Shown: positions 1 through 5,579, numbered from the stretch's first letter. The stretch is 6,295 nt of DNA from Eubacteriales Family XIII. Incertae Sedis bacterium (GCA_031280075.1 JAITHG010000104.1:1-6295), one strand, 5' to 3'. Program-made: numbers and translations. Notes: generated by a model from the letters alone, not told the origin.

Positions 1-1148
1 GGCGAAATGCAGGGGCACTGCCCCGCCGGTGCGGTGAAGCGGCTGTTCGGGTGCGCCGCCTTCTCCCCGCTCTCGGGTGTCCAGTCGTTCCCGCGCCAGT
101 CCTTGCAGTGTGCGGGCGCGTCCGTGCCCATGCCTTCCCACCAGATCGTGCCGTCGTCCAGCAGCGCCACGTTCGTGAAGATCGTGTTCTTCTGCGTCGT
201 CAAAAGCGCGTTCGGGTTGCTCTTCATGCTCGTGCCCGGCGCGACACCGAAGAAGCCAAACTCGGGGTTGACCGCCCAGAGCCTGCCGTCTTCGCCGATG
301 CGCATCCACGCGATGTCGTCGCCGACCGTCCAGACCTTGTAGCCCTTCTCGCGCGCATACTCGGGCGGGATCATCATGGCGAGGTTCGTCTTGCCGCAGG
401 CGCTCGGGAAGGCTGCCGCGATGTACTCGACCTTGCCTGCGGGATCCTCCACGCCGAGGATGAGCATGTGCTCCGCCATCCAGCCCTGCGTCATGCCGAG
501 GTAGCTGCCGATGCGCAGCGAGAAGCACTTCTTGCCGAGCAGGACGTTGCCGCCGTAGCCCGACCCGATGCTCCAGATCGTGTTGTCCTCCGGGAAGTGG
601 ACGATGTAGCGTCGCTCCGGGTTGAGGTCGAGCTTCGAATGCAGCCCCTTGATGAATTCCGTCCCGTCGCCGAGGTAGTCCATCGCGACCTTGCCCATGC
701 GTGTCATGATGCGCATGTTCAGCACCACGTAGATGCTGTCCGTCAGTTCGATGCCGACCTTCGAAAATGCCGAAGCCGCCGGTCCCATGAGGTAGGGGAT
801 GACGTACATCGTGCGCCCCTTCATCGAACCGTCGTAGAGCTTTCCGAGTTTGTCATACGCCTCGTCCGGCGACATCCAGTTGTTCGTCGGACCCGCGTCC
901 TCCTGCTTTGTGGTGCATATAAAGGTAAGGTGCTCGACGCGTGCCACATCGTTCTCCGCCGTGCGGTGGTAGACGCAGCCGGGCATTTTCTCCTGGTTCA
1001 GGAGCGCAAGTTCCCCGCTTGCCACTGCCTCCGCCGTCAGCCGCTCACGCTCTTCTTCTGATCCGTCTATCCAAACGATGCTGTCCGGCTTCGTCAGCTC
1101 AGCCATGCTCGCGACCCAGTCTTTTACCGATTTATTCGAATACATCAT
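1..1148 (-). CDS. pckG: Phosphoenolpyruvate carboxykinase (GTP), C-terminus beyond window
   Basis: The enzyme interconverts oxaloacetate + GTP and phosphoenolpyruvate + GDP + CO2 in the cytosol, the entry to gluconeogenesis (or the reverse, CO2-fixing step in some anaerobes). Read on the minus strand, the frame stays open from 1148 to the left edge, giving 382 complete codons of a family usually near 600 residues; the 3' end is cut by the window. Family signatures appear in order: DVARVE near the N-terminus, GRTMYVIPYLMGP, MRIMTRMG (R146), GYGGNVLLGKKC, the P-loop FPSACGKTN with the hallmark Cys251 and Lys253, the metal-binding GDD at 276-278, NPEFGFFGVAPGTS, and NSRFTAPAGQCP at the cut end. 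The Cys-containing P-loop marks the GTP type rather than the ATP type. Two in-frame ATGs (1148 and 1145) follow a GGAGG by 5 and 8 nt; either could be used. The gene has its own promoter and lies downstream of the carboxypeptidase gene. Confidence 0.96.
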   Translation of the reverse strand, partial: MMYSNKSVKDWVASMAELTKPDSIVWIDGSEEERERLTAEAVASGELALLNQEKMPGCVYHRTAENDVARVEHLTFICTTKQEDAGPTNNWMSPDEAYDKLGKLYDGSMKGRTMYVIPYLMGPAASAFSKVGIELTDSIYVVLNMRIMTRMGKVAMDYLGDGTEFIKGLHSKLDLNPERRYIVHFPEDNTIWSIGSGYGGNVLLGKKCFSLRIGSYLGMTQGWMAEHMLILGVEDPAGKVEYIAAAFPSACGKTNLAMMIPPEYAREKGYKVWTVGDDIAWMRIGEDGRLWAVNPEFGFFGVAPGTSMKSNPNALLTTQKNTIFTNVALLDDGTIWWEGMGTDAPAHCKDWRGNDWTPESGEKAAHPNSRFTAPAGQCPCIS

Positions 1149-1153
1149 CCATA

Positions 1154-1158
1154 CCTCC
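1154..1158 (-). promoter_or_regulatory. Ribosome binding site of pckG
   Basis: The minus strand reads GGAGG here, 5 nt before the ATG at 1148 and 8 nt before the ATG at 1145. A third ATG at 1152 is out of frame and too close to the site. The site fixes the start to one of two adjacent codons. Confidence 0.8.
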
Positions 1159-1167
1159 GTCATCACT

Positions 1168-1183
1168 GCCCCGCCGCAGGGGC
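1168..1183 (-). repeat. Short GC hairpin beside the pckG ribosome site
   Basis: Perfect 5-bp arms GCCCC and GGGGC are separated by 6 nt. In the pckG transcript this would be a small stem ending 9 nt before the GGAGG. It could modulate translation or be incidental in GC-rich DNA. There is no U-tract, so it is not a terminator. Confidence 0.35.
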
Positions 1184-1196
1184 GTTGCGTTTCCAA
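1182..1196 (-). promoter_or_regulatory. cre-like half-site in pckG leader
   Basis: The minus strand reads TTGGAAACGCAACGC. Its left half and centre (TTGGAAACG) fit the Bacillota catabolite-responsive element pattern WTGNAARCG; the right half does not fit the expected WWWCAW. It lies about 55-70 nt downstream of the predicted transcription start, where a bound repressor could block elongation. The embedded 14-mer recurs exactly at 5498-5511 upstream of the TRAP gene. Assignment to CcpA is inference only. Confidence 0.3.
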
Positions 1197-1198
1197 GC

Positions 1199-1217
1199 TT
1201 GCCGCACAATGCGGCAA
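1199..1217. repeat. 19-bp inverted repeat in pckG leader, possible operator or RNA hairpin
   Basis: The arms TTGCCGC and GCGGCAA are perfect 7-bp complements around the 5-nt spacer ACAAT. The repeat lies between the predicted pckG promoter and start codon, about 35 nt after the expected transcription start. Symmetry and length fit an operator for a dimeric regulator; as RNA it would form a stable stem. On neither strand is it followed by a T-run, so a terminator is unlikely. Confidence 0.55.
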
Positions 1218-1258
1218 CATCTTTCCCCTGCATGCGAGAAGCGCGCAGAGTACCTATT

Positions 1259-1287
1259 ATCATATCAAAACGGGCGTGGAGTTACAA
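1259..1287 (-). promoter_or_regulatory. Predicted sigma-A promoter of pckG
   Basis: On the minus strand a -35 element TTGTAA (1282-1287) and a -10 element TATGAT (1259-1264) are separated by exactly 17 nt. An overlapping GATAAT lies just downstream. The expected transcription start is near 1252, giving a 5' leader of about 100 nt before the ATG. Its position after the carboxypeptidase terminator indicates that pckG is transcribed separately. Confidence 0.7.
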
Positions 1288-1320
1288 GGAGGTCGCCGCA
1301 GGCGGCGGAGCATCGCGTGC

Positions 1321-1353
1321 AAAGGCAAAACCGCAGGGCGAATGCTCCTGCGG
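1321..1353 (-). terminator. Intrinsic terminator of the carboxypeptidase gene
   Basis: On the minus strand a perfect 7-bp stem CCGCAGG / CCTGCGG with a 9-nt loop (1331-1353) is followed immediately by TTTTGCCTTT (1321-1330). It begins 27 nt after the carboxypeptidase stop codon, the expected place for a Rho-independent terminator. The T-tract is interrupted by GCC, so termination may be partial. A second GC stem (1294-1307) follows without a T-tract. Confidence 0.7.
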
Positions 1354-1380
1354 CTCTGTATGTGCACGGCGATGCCGCGG

Positions 1381-2541
1381 TCAGCTTGCTTTCTGGAGCG
1401 GGGGGTACGCCGAATCCGGGTATGTCGGATCCGGGTACGATGGGTCAGGATACGCCGGATCCGGGTAGACCGGCTCCGGCTCCGGGGCTGGCGGCTCGTC
1501 TGCCAAGCGGACGGGGTTTTTGGCATAGATGTTCTTGAAGAGGCTGATCGTATGGTCGAAACGCCCCGTGTCGTTCAGGAAGACGGTGATCAGGCGGTGC
1601 ATGCCGTCCGCCTTGCCCGTCGAGACAAGGCAAGAGCCCGCGCGGCGCGTGTAGCCAGTCTTGAGCCCGTCGATGGCGTAGGCCTTCGCCTTGCTCTTGA
1701 GGGAGCTGTTCGTGAGCAGGCGGTTTGTGCTGCCGATCCACTTGTCCTTGATCTTCACGGCGCTGATCTTCGAGTAGTCCAGTACGTTCGGGTATTTTTC
1801 GATCAGGACGCGCGCCAGCTCGCCTACATCCTCGGCGGACATGATGTTCGTGCCGGACGCGCCGCCGCTGACCATGAGCCCGAAGCGCCGCATGTCCGCA
1901 TTGTTCAGCCCGCAGGAGGACGTGAAGCCGCTGTTCACGAGATCCAGCTTCGCCGCTTCCTTGTTCATGAGCTTGACGAAGTTCTTGTAGGTGCCGCCGA
2001 CGTAGGTGCCGAGCTGGACGGTCGCAGCGTTGCTCGATGAGACCAGCGTGAGTTGCAGGAGCTGGCGCACGGTGAATTTCGCGCCCCGTTTCAGGACGTA
2101 GCCACCGCAGACACTGTCGCGGCTGAGACGCTCGATGTTCTTGCTGCGGATGGTCACGGTGTCGGACAGGCTGCCTGATGCCTTCGAGATCTTCTCCATG
2201 ACGAGCCAGACGGTCATGAGCTTCGAGACCGAGGCGACCGGCAGGGGGTCGCTCTCGTTGCGGCTGCTGTAGACCTCGGCGGTCTCCGCGTCTATGGCAA
2301 GTGCCGCCTTGGCTGCCGTCGGTGCTTTCACCGTCTTGATGTCCGGCAATTCGTCGGGGAAGTCCGGCTCCTCCGGCTGCCACGGGTCAAGCCCGGGATC
2401 CGCGCCCTGTCCGTCCTCCGTCCCCGCCGGGGGCACCGGTTCGCTCGCGAAGGCAGCGGCTGGTGCGGCGACCAGCAGGCACAATGCCGTCAACACTGCG
2501 ATCAGTCTCCGGATTCTACGGTTGGCGATAGGATGCTTCAT
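1381..2541 (-). CDS. Secreted D-alanyl-D-alanine carboxypeptidase, PBP5-type (S11), with YPDP-repeat tail
   Basis: This serine DD-peptidase would trim the terminal D-Ala from peptidoglycan stem peptides outside the membrane. It has 386 residues. Residues 1-32 form a signal peptide: a basic start (NRRIRR), a hydrophobic core, and cleavage likely after the AFA at 30-32. A Pro/Asp/Glu-rich linker (33-68) leads into the catalytic domain at about 70-345, with the three penicillin-binding motifs SVSK (Ser104, Lys107), SSN (169-171) and KTG (294-296). The domain ends near SLFKNIYAKNP. The usual C-terminal PBP5_C domain and amphipathic anchor are absent; instead there is a 40-residue tail with tandem YPDPx units. 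I chose the ATG at 2541 because it starts a signal peptide and follows AAGGGGGG by 9 nt. An upstream in-frame ATG (2616) would add 25 unlikely residues. It resembles DacF/DacA proteins, but the exact paralogue is not decided. Confidence 0.93.
   Translation of the reverse strand: MKHPIANRRIRRLIAVLTALCLLVAAPAAAFASEPVPPAGTEDGQGADPGLDPWQPEEPDFPDELPDIKTVKAPTAAKAALAIDAETAEVYSSRNESDPLPVASVSKLMTVWLVMEKISKASGSLSDTVTIRSKNIERLSRDSVCGGYVLKRGAKFTVRQLLQLTLVSSSNAATVQLGTYVGGTYKNFVKLMNKEAAKLDLVNSGFTSSCGLNNADMRRFGLMVSGGASGTNIMSAEDVGELARVLIEKYPNVLDYSKISAVKIKDKWIGSTNRLLTNSSLKSKAKAYAIDGLKTGYTRRAGSCLVSTGKADGMHRLITVFLNDTGRFDHTISLFKNIYAKNPVRLADEPPAPEPEPVYPDPAYPDPSYPDPTYPDSAYPPLQKAS
1403..1477. repeat. Five 15-bp tandem repeats encoding the YPDPx tail
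   Basis: Five degenerate 15-bp units follow one another on the plus strand, of the form GGGTACGCCGAATCC, GGGTATGTCGGATCC and so on. They are in frame with the carboxypeptidase gene and encode YPDP(A/S/T) units at the extreme C-terminus (about residues 355-379). Unit divergence is mostly at the variable fifth residue. Repeat number could vary between strains without breaking the frame. Confidence 0.85.
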
Positions 2542-2550
2542 GACAGGCAG

Positions 2551-2558
2551 CCCCCCTT
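2551..2558 (-). promoter_or_regulatory. Ribosome binding site of the carboxypeptidase gene
   Basis: The minus strand reads AAGGGGGG, 9 nt before the ATG at 2541. It supports this start over the upstream in-frame ATG at 2616, which has no comparable site. Confidence 0.65.
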
Positions 2559-2595
2559 CTATGCATTGCATATGATCCAATACTCGGCGCATTAT

Positions 2596-2620
2596 TGTCA
2601 TAATTGCAGAACGCATGACA
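2596..2620. repeat. Inverted repeat in the divergent spacer, possible operator
   Basis: Arms TGTCAT (2596-2601) and ATGACA (2615-2620) are perfect complements separated by 13 nt. AATTGC also occurs twice in the same orientation (2602 and 2622), 20 bp apart. The site is 55-80 bp upstream of the carboxypeptidase start and about 160 bp upstream of the regulator gene. No clear -35/-10 pair for the carboxypeptidase gene was found, so its relation to a promoter is unknown. Confidence 0.3.
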
Positions 2621-2744
2621 CAATTGCCGCTGTTTTGCTCTGTTGTTATCTAAAAGCTTACCCAATCAAAATGGAGCTTTCCAGAGCGTCCCATGGACAA
2701 TGGCAGGGTTTTGCCCAAAATAAGCGTGAAGAGGCTGTGACATA

Positions 2745-2773
2745 TTGCTTTTCTCGTCCATTCATGTTTAAAT
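2745..2773 (+). promoter_or_regulatory. Possible promoter directly in front of the regulator gene
   Basis: A weak -35 TTGCTT (2745-2750) and a -10-like TTAAAT (2768-2773) are 17 nt apart, and the -10 is preceded by TGT, an extended -10 form. The expected transcription start falls at about 2779-2781, at the ATG itself. A better -35 match, GTGACA (2737-2742), has only a poor -10 at suitable spacing. The -35 agreement is poor, so this is tentative. Confidence 0.4.
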
Positions 2774-2779
2774 CTCTTT

Positions 2780-3181
2780 ATGAAAATACATGAATCAGGC
2801 GAAAATTATTTGGAGACCATCCTTGTACTCAAGCAGCGCAACGGTTCTGTGCGCAGCATCGACATTGCTGCCGAGATGGGGTTCTCCAAGCCGAGCATCA
2901 GCCGTGCCGTCGGAAAGCTGCGCGACGAGGGCTACCTGACCGTCGAGGCAGGCGGGTTCATCGAGCTGACGGAGATGGGGCGCGGGGCTGCCGAGCAGAT
3001 CTATGAACGCCACAACGTCATCGCGGACTTCCTGGAGCGCGAGCTTGGGGTGTGCCGCGAGACAGCGCTGCTCGATGCCTGTCGCATCGAACACATCCTC
3101 AGCGAGGAGTCCTTCGCCCGCATGAAGGGCAGGGTCGCAGACATAGCAGACACAACAGCAGACACAGCCGGGAAGGGGTGA
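2780..3181 (+). CDS. DtxR/MntR-family metal-dependent transcriptional regulator
   Basis: This 133-residue protein should bind operator DNA when loaded with Fe2+ or Mn2+ and control metal or linked genes in the cytoplasm. Residues 1-70 form the winged helix: SIDIAAEMGFSKPSISRAVGKL is the helix-turn-helix and EAGGFIELTEMG the wing. Residues 75-117 form the metal-binding dimerisation domain. Aligned from memory with B. subtilis MntR and DtxR, likely ligands are Glu12, His78, Cys101, Glu104 and His105. Cys101 occupies the DtxR Cys102 / MntR Glu99 position, pointing to the DtxR-like, iron-type side. Asn9 replaces MntR Asp8 / DtxR Met10. There is no SH3-like third domain, as in MntR. The tail (118-133) is Ala/Asp/Thr-rich. 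The ATG at 2780 starts the family-typical MKIHES; no other in-frame ATG exists after the stop at 2738. No Shine-Dalgarno is visible. The stop overlaps a possible GTG start of nadE, implying one operon. The metal specificity is inference. Confidence 0.9.
   Translation: MKIHESGENYLETILVLKQRNGSVRSIDIAAEMGFSKPSISRAVGKLRDEGYLTVEAGGFIELTEMGRGAAEQIYERHNVIADFLERELGVCRETALLDACRIEHILSEESFARMKGRVADIADTTADTAGKG
3173..3178 (+). promoter_or_regulatory. Ribosome binding site of nadE inside the regulator gene
   Basis: AAGGGG lies in the final codons of the regulator, 8 nt before the ATG at 3187. An in-frame GTG at 3178 overlaps the regulator stop (GTGA) but has no room for a ribosome site. This favours the ATG and suggests translational coupling. 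Confidence 0.7.
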
Positions 3182-3186
3182 TCCGA

Positions 3187-5442
3187 ATGCTACGGGAAGG
3201 CTTTTTCAGGGTGGCGGCGGTCACGCCGACCGTCCATCTTGCTGACTGCGGGCGCAACGCGCAGCGGATCGAGGAGGCGGCGCGAGCCGCAGCAGGCAGA
3301 GGCGCGCGCCTCATTGTGTTCCCTGAGCTCTCCCTCACGGGCTACACCTGCGGTGACCTCTTTTTGCAGGACACCCTACTGGAGGCGGCGAAGGACAGCC
3401 TGATGCGGCTCGTCTCCGCGAGCGCGGGAAGGAGCGAGGTCGTCATCGTGGGGCTTCCCCTCGTCTGCGGCGGCAAGCTCTACAACTGTGCCGCCGCCTA
3501 CGCGGACGGCGTGCTCCTCGGCATCGTGCCAAAATCCTGTGTCCCAAACTACGGGGAGTTTTACGAACAGCGGCACTTCACGCCGGCAGACGATTCTGTC
3601 GGCACCATTTACATGCCCGCATCGTCCGTGGACGATGAAGACCTGGATGAAGACGACGACGAGGGACAGGACGAGCCGGGCTTCCTAGACGAGATCCCCT
3701 TCGGGACCAATTTGCTGTTCCGATGCGAAAACAGCCCGGAGCTCGCCTTTGCCGTTGAGATCTGCGAAGATCTCTGGGCACCCGCCCCGCCTTCGGTGCG
3801 GCATGCTACCGCCGGGGCAACCGTCATCGCAAACCTCTCCGCCGGGAACGAGACCATCGGCAAGGCGGAATACCGTCGGTTGCTCGTGAAGAGCCAGTCC
3901 GGTCGCCTGCTCTGCGGCTACGTCTACGCGAACGCCGGTTTCGGGGAAAGCAGCACGGACATGGTCTTCTCGGGGCACAGCATGATCGGCGAGAACGGGT
4001 CGCTGCTCGCGGAGTCGAAGCCTTTTGCGCGCGCGCAGGATGCCCCGGGCACCCTCGGCGGGGCACGCATTCTGTTAGCGGACATCGACCTAGCCGGACT
4101 TCTGCACGACCGTCGCTACAATACGACGTTCGGCGGCGGGCTGCCGGAGGAATACGAAGAGGTGCTCTTCTCGCTGCCGGAGATGGAGCTGCCGTCCTCC
4201 CTGCGCGGTTCCCGCCTGTCGAAGGGCGCGGTGCGCGACGGGAACGTGATCCCCTTCCAGCGCGTGCCGCTGACGGGCAAACGGACGCTCTTCAGACCCG
4301 TCCTGCCCCACCCCTTCGTCCCCTCGGACGAGGGGCTGCGCGCGGAGCGCTGCGAGGAAATCCTCGACATGCAGTCTGCAGGGCTTGCAAAACGGCTGCT
4401 GCACACGCAGGCGAAGACCGCCGTCATCGGAGTGTCCGGCGGGCTGGACAGCACGCTCGCCTTGCTCGTCAGCGTCCGCGCGATGCGCCTTGCGGGGCGG
4501 GGGGCACAGGCGGAGCAAAGCGTCAGCGCCGTCACTATGCCCTGCTTCGGCACGACCGACCGGACGAAGGACAACGCGGCTCGCCTCTGCGCCGCGCTCG
4601 GTGTCCCGCTCTGCGAAATCGACATCTCTGCGAGCGTGACCGAGCACCTGAACGCCATCGGGCATGACCTTTCGGCACGCGACAACGTCTTCGAAAACGC
4701 ACAGGCGCGCATACGCACCCTCGTCCTCATGGATCTCGCCAACAAGGCAAGTGGACTCGTCGTCGGCACGGGCGACCTCTCCGAACTCGCCCTCGGCTGG
4801 GCGACCTACAACGGCGACCATATGAGCATGTACGGGGTCAACGCGGGCGTACCCAAATCGCTCGTGCGCCACATCATCAAGTACTGCGCGGACGCAGCCG
4901 CAGGCGAAAACCCGGCTCTTACCGCCGTCCTGGGCGACATCATCGATACGCCCGTCAGCCCGGAGCTGCTGCCCCCGGACGAGTCCGGCATCACGCAGCG
5001 GACGGAGGAGATCATCGGTCCATACGAGCTGCACGACTTCTTCCTCTACCATATGCTGCGCTGGGGCAGGAAACCGCGGACGATCTTTGCGCTCGCGCGG
5101 CAGGCATTCGCGGCAAGGTCAGTCGGCATCTCCGTTTTGGACGACGACAGACCTGGCGGCGCGGGCGGCTGCGGCGGGGAACATCCTGAGCAGGGGCAGG
5201 AAGCGGGGCATGCAGCGGCACCCAAGGATCGTGCGCAATACCACGGCAAGGGCATCTACACCGACGAGGAGATCCTGCGCTGGCTACGCGTATTCTACGA
5301 ACGCTTCTTCCGCAGCCAGTTCAAGCGCAGCGCCCTCCCGGACGGGCCGAAGATCGGCTCCGTCACCCTCTCCCCAAGGGGGGACTGGCGCATGCCGAGC
5401 GATGCCGAAGTACGCGCCTGGCTCGACGACCTGCCCGAATAG
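3187..5442 (+). CDS. nadE: Glutamine-dependent NAD+ synthase, with two low-complexity insertions
   Basis: The enzyme makes NAD+ from nicotinate adenine dinucleotide, ATP and glutamine, the last step of NAD synthesis, in the cytosol. It has 751 residues, longer than the roughly 640-680 usual for the two-domain type. The N-terminal nitrilase-like glutaminase domain (about 8-310) carries the Glu47 (FPELSLTGY), Lys116 (VPKSCVPNYGEFYE) and Cys193 (EICEDLW) triad. The C-terminal synthetase domain (about 385-751) has the ATP P-loop SGGLDS (417-422), then GTGDLSELALGW, NAGVPKSLVRHII, FKRSALPDGPK and SPRGDWRMPSD. Excess length comes from an acidic stretch (148-163, DDEDLDEDDDE) before the catalytic Cys and a Gly/Gln/Ala-rich stretch (about 644-688) between the helix LARQAFAA and YTDEEILRWL. 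All catalytic motifs are intact, so it is probably active. The ATG at 3187 follows AAGGGG by 8 nt; GTG at 3178 is the alternative. No terminator is seen after the stop. Confidence 0.96.
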   Translation: MLREGFFRVAAVTPTVHLADCGRNAQRIEEAARAAAGRGARLIVFPELSLTGYTCGDLFLQDTLLEAAKDSLMRLVSASAGRSEVVIVGLPLVCGGKLYNCAAAYADGVLLGIVPKSCVPNYGEFYEQRHFTPADDSVGTIYMPASSVDDEDLDEDDDEGQDEPGFLDEIPFGTNLLFRCENSPELAFAVEICEDLWAPAPPSVRHATAGATVIANLSAGNETIGKAEYRRLLVKSQSGRLLCGYVYANAGFGESSTDMVFSGHSMIGENGSLLAESKPFARAQDAPGTLGGARILLADIDLAGLLHDRRYNTTFGGGLPEEYEEVLFSLPEMELPSSLRGSRLSKGAVRDGNVIPFQRVPLTGKRTLFRPVLPHPFVPSDEGLRAERCEEILDMQSAGLAKRLLHTQAKTAVIGVSGGLDSTLALLVSVRAMRLAGRGAQAEQSVSAVTMPCFGTTDRTKDNAARLCAALGVPLCEIDISASVTEHLNAIGHDLSARDNVFENAQARIRTLVLMDLANKASGLVVGTGDLSELALGWATYNGDHMSMYGVNAGVPKSLVRHIIKYCADAAAGENPALTAVLGDIIDTPVSPELLPPDESGITQRTEEIIGPYELHDFFLYHMLRWGRKPRTIFALARQAFAARSVGISVLDDDRPGGAGGCGGEHPEQGQEAGHAAAPKDRAQYHGKGIYTDEEILRWLRVFYERFFRSQFKRSALPDGPKIGSVTLSPRGDWRMPSDAEVRAWLDDLPE

Positions 5443-5497
5443 CGCACTGCCACGCTGTTATCAATAAACGTTATCATTCCATAAGTAGATGCTATGT

Positions 5498-5530
5498 GGC
5501 GTTGCGTTTCCTTCCAAAATTCATTAGAAT
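5498..5530 (+). promoter_or_regulatory. Promoter of the TRAP gene with overlapping shared 14-mer
   Basis: A -35 TTGCGT (5502-5507) and a -10 TAGAAT (5525-5530) are separated by exactly 17 nt. The expected start is near 5537, leaving a leader of about 43 nt. The -35 lies inside GGCGTTGCGTTTCC (5498-5511), which is identical to 1181-1194 in the pckG leader. A regulator binding this sequence would cover the -35 and repress. The 5443-5497 stretch before it shows only a direct repeat GTTATCA (5457 and 5470) and no terminator. Confidence 0.6.
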
Positions 5531-5541
5531 ACATGTGAAAT

Positions 5542-5556
5542 GTGCCACTCTGGCAC
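5542..5556 (+). repeat. Small hairpin in the TRAP gene leader
   Basis: GTGCCA and TGGCAC are perfect 6-bp complements around the loop CTC, located just after the predicted transcription start and 8 nt before AAGGAGG. It could protect the 5' end of the mRNA, tune translation, or serve as a protein site. It has no T-tract and is not a terminator. Confidence 0.4.
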
Positions 5557-5564
5557 CGCAAACC

Positions 5565-5571
5565 AAGGAGG
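5565..5571 (+). promoter_or_regulatory. Ribosome binding site of the TRAP gene
   Basis: AAGGAGG lies 8 nt before the ATG at 5580, an almost ideal Shine-Dalgarno that fixes the start and indicates strong translation. Confidence 0.85.
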
Positions 5572-5579
5572 AAGCGAAA

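Noticed and set aside
51..1061. Long plus-strand open frame opposite pckG
   Set aside because: It is the antisense shadow of a GC-rich gene. The translation is Arg/Ala/His/Val-rich with no family motifs, whereas the minus strand encodes a complete set of PEP carboxykinase signatures.
1199..1217. The 7-bp palindrome as a transcription terminator
   Set aside because: Neither strand has a T-run after the stem, and a better terminator for the upstream gene exists at 1321-1353.
1286..1292. AAGGAGG on the plus strand upstream of 1300 as a ribosome site
   Set aside because: No ATG, GTG or TTG start with a plausible gene follows at proper distance; on the minus strand this is part of the pckG -35 region.
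2542..2616. 25-residue N-terminal extension of the carboxypeptidase from an upstream ATG
   Set aside because: It would bury the signal peptide, and the ATG at 2541 has a purine-rich site at good distance.
2533..2793. Plus-strand 86-codon reading frame across the divergent spacer, ending just inside the regulator gene
   Set aside because: No ribosome site, overlaps the carboxypeptidase 5' end, lacks the GC-ending codon pattern of real genes here, and the protein has no recognisable features.
4090..5052. Minus-strand 320-codon frame opposite nadE
   Set aside because: Same antisense effect of GC-rich codons; the plus strand has unambiguous NadE motifs over this stretch.
5457..5479. GTTATCA direct repeats after nadE as a Fur-type box
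   Set aside because: The repeats are direct rather than inverted, and only one GTTATCATT half resembles the Fur consensus; no second arm is present.
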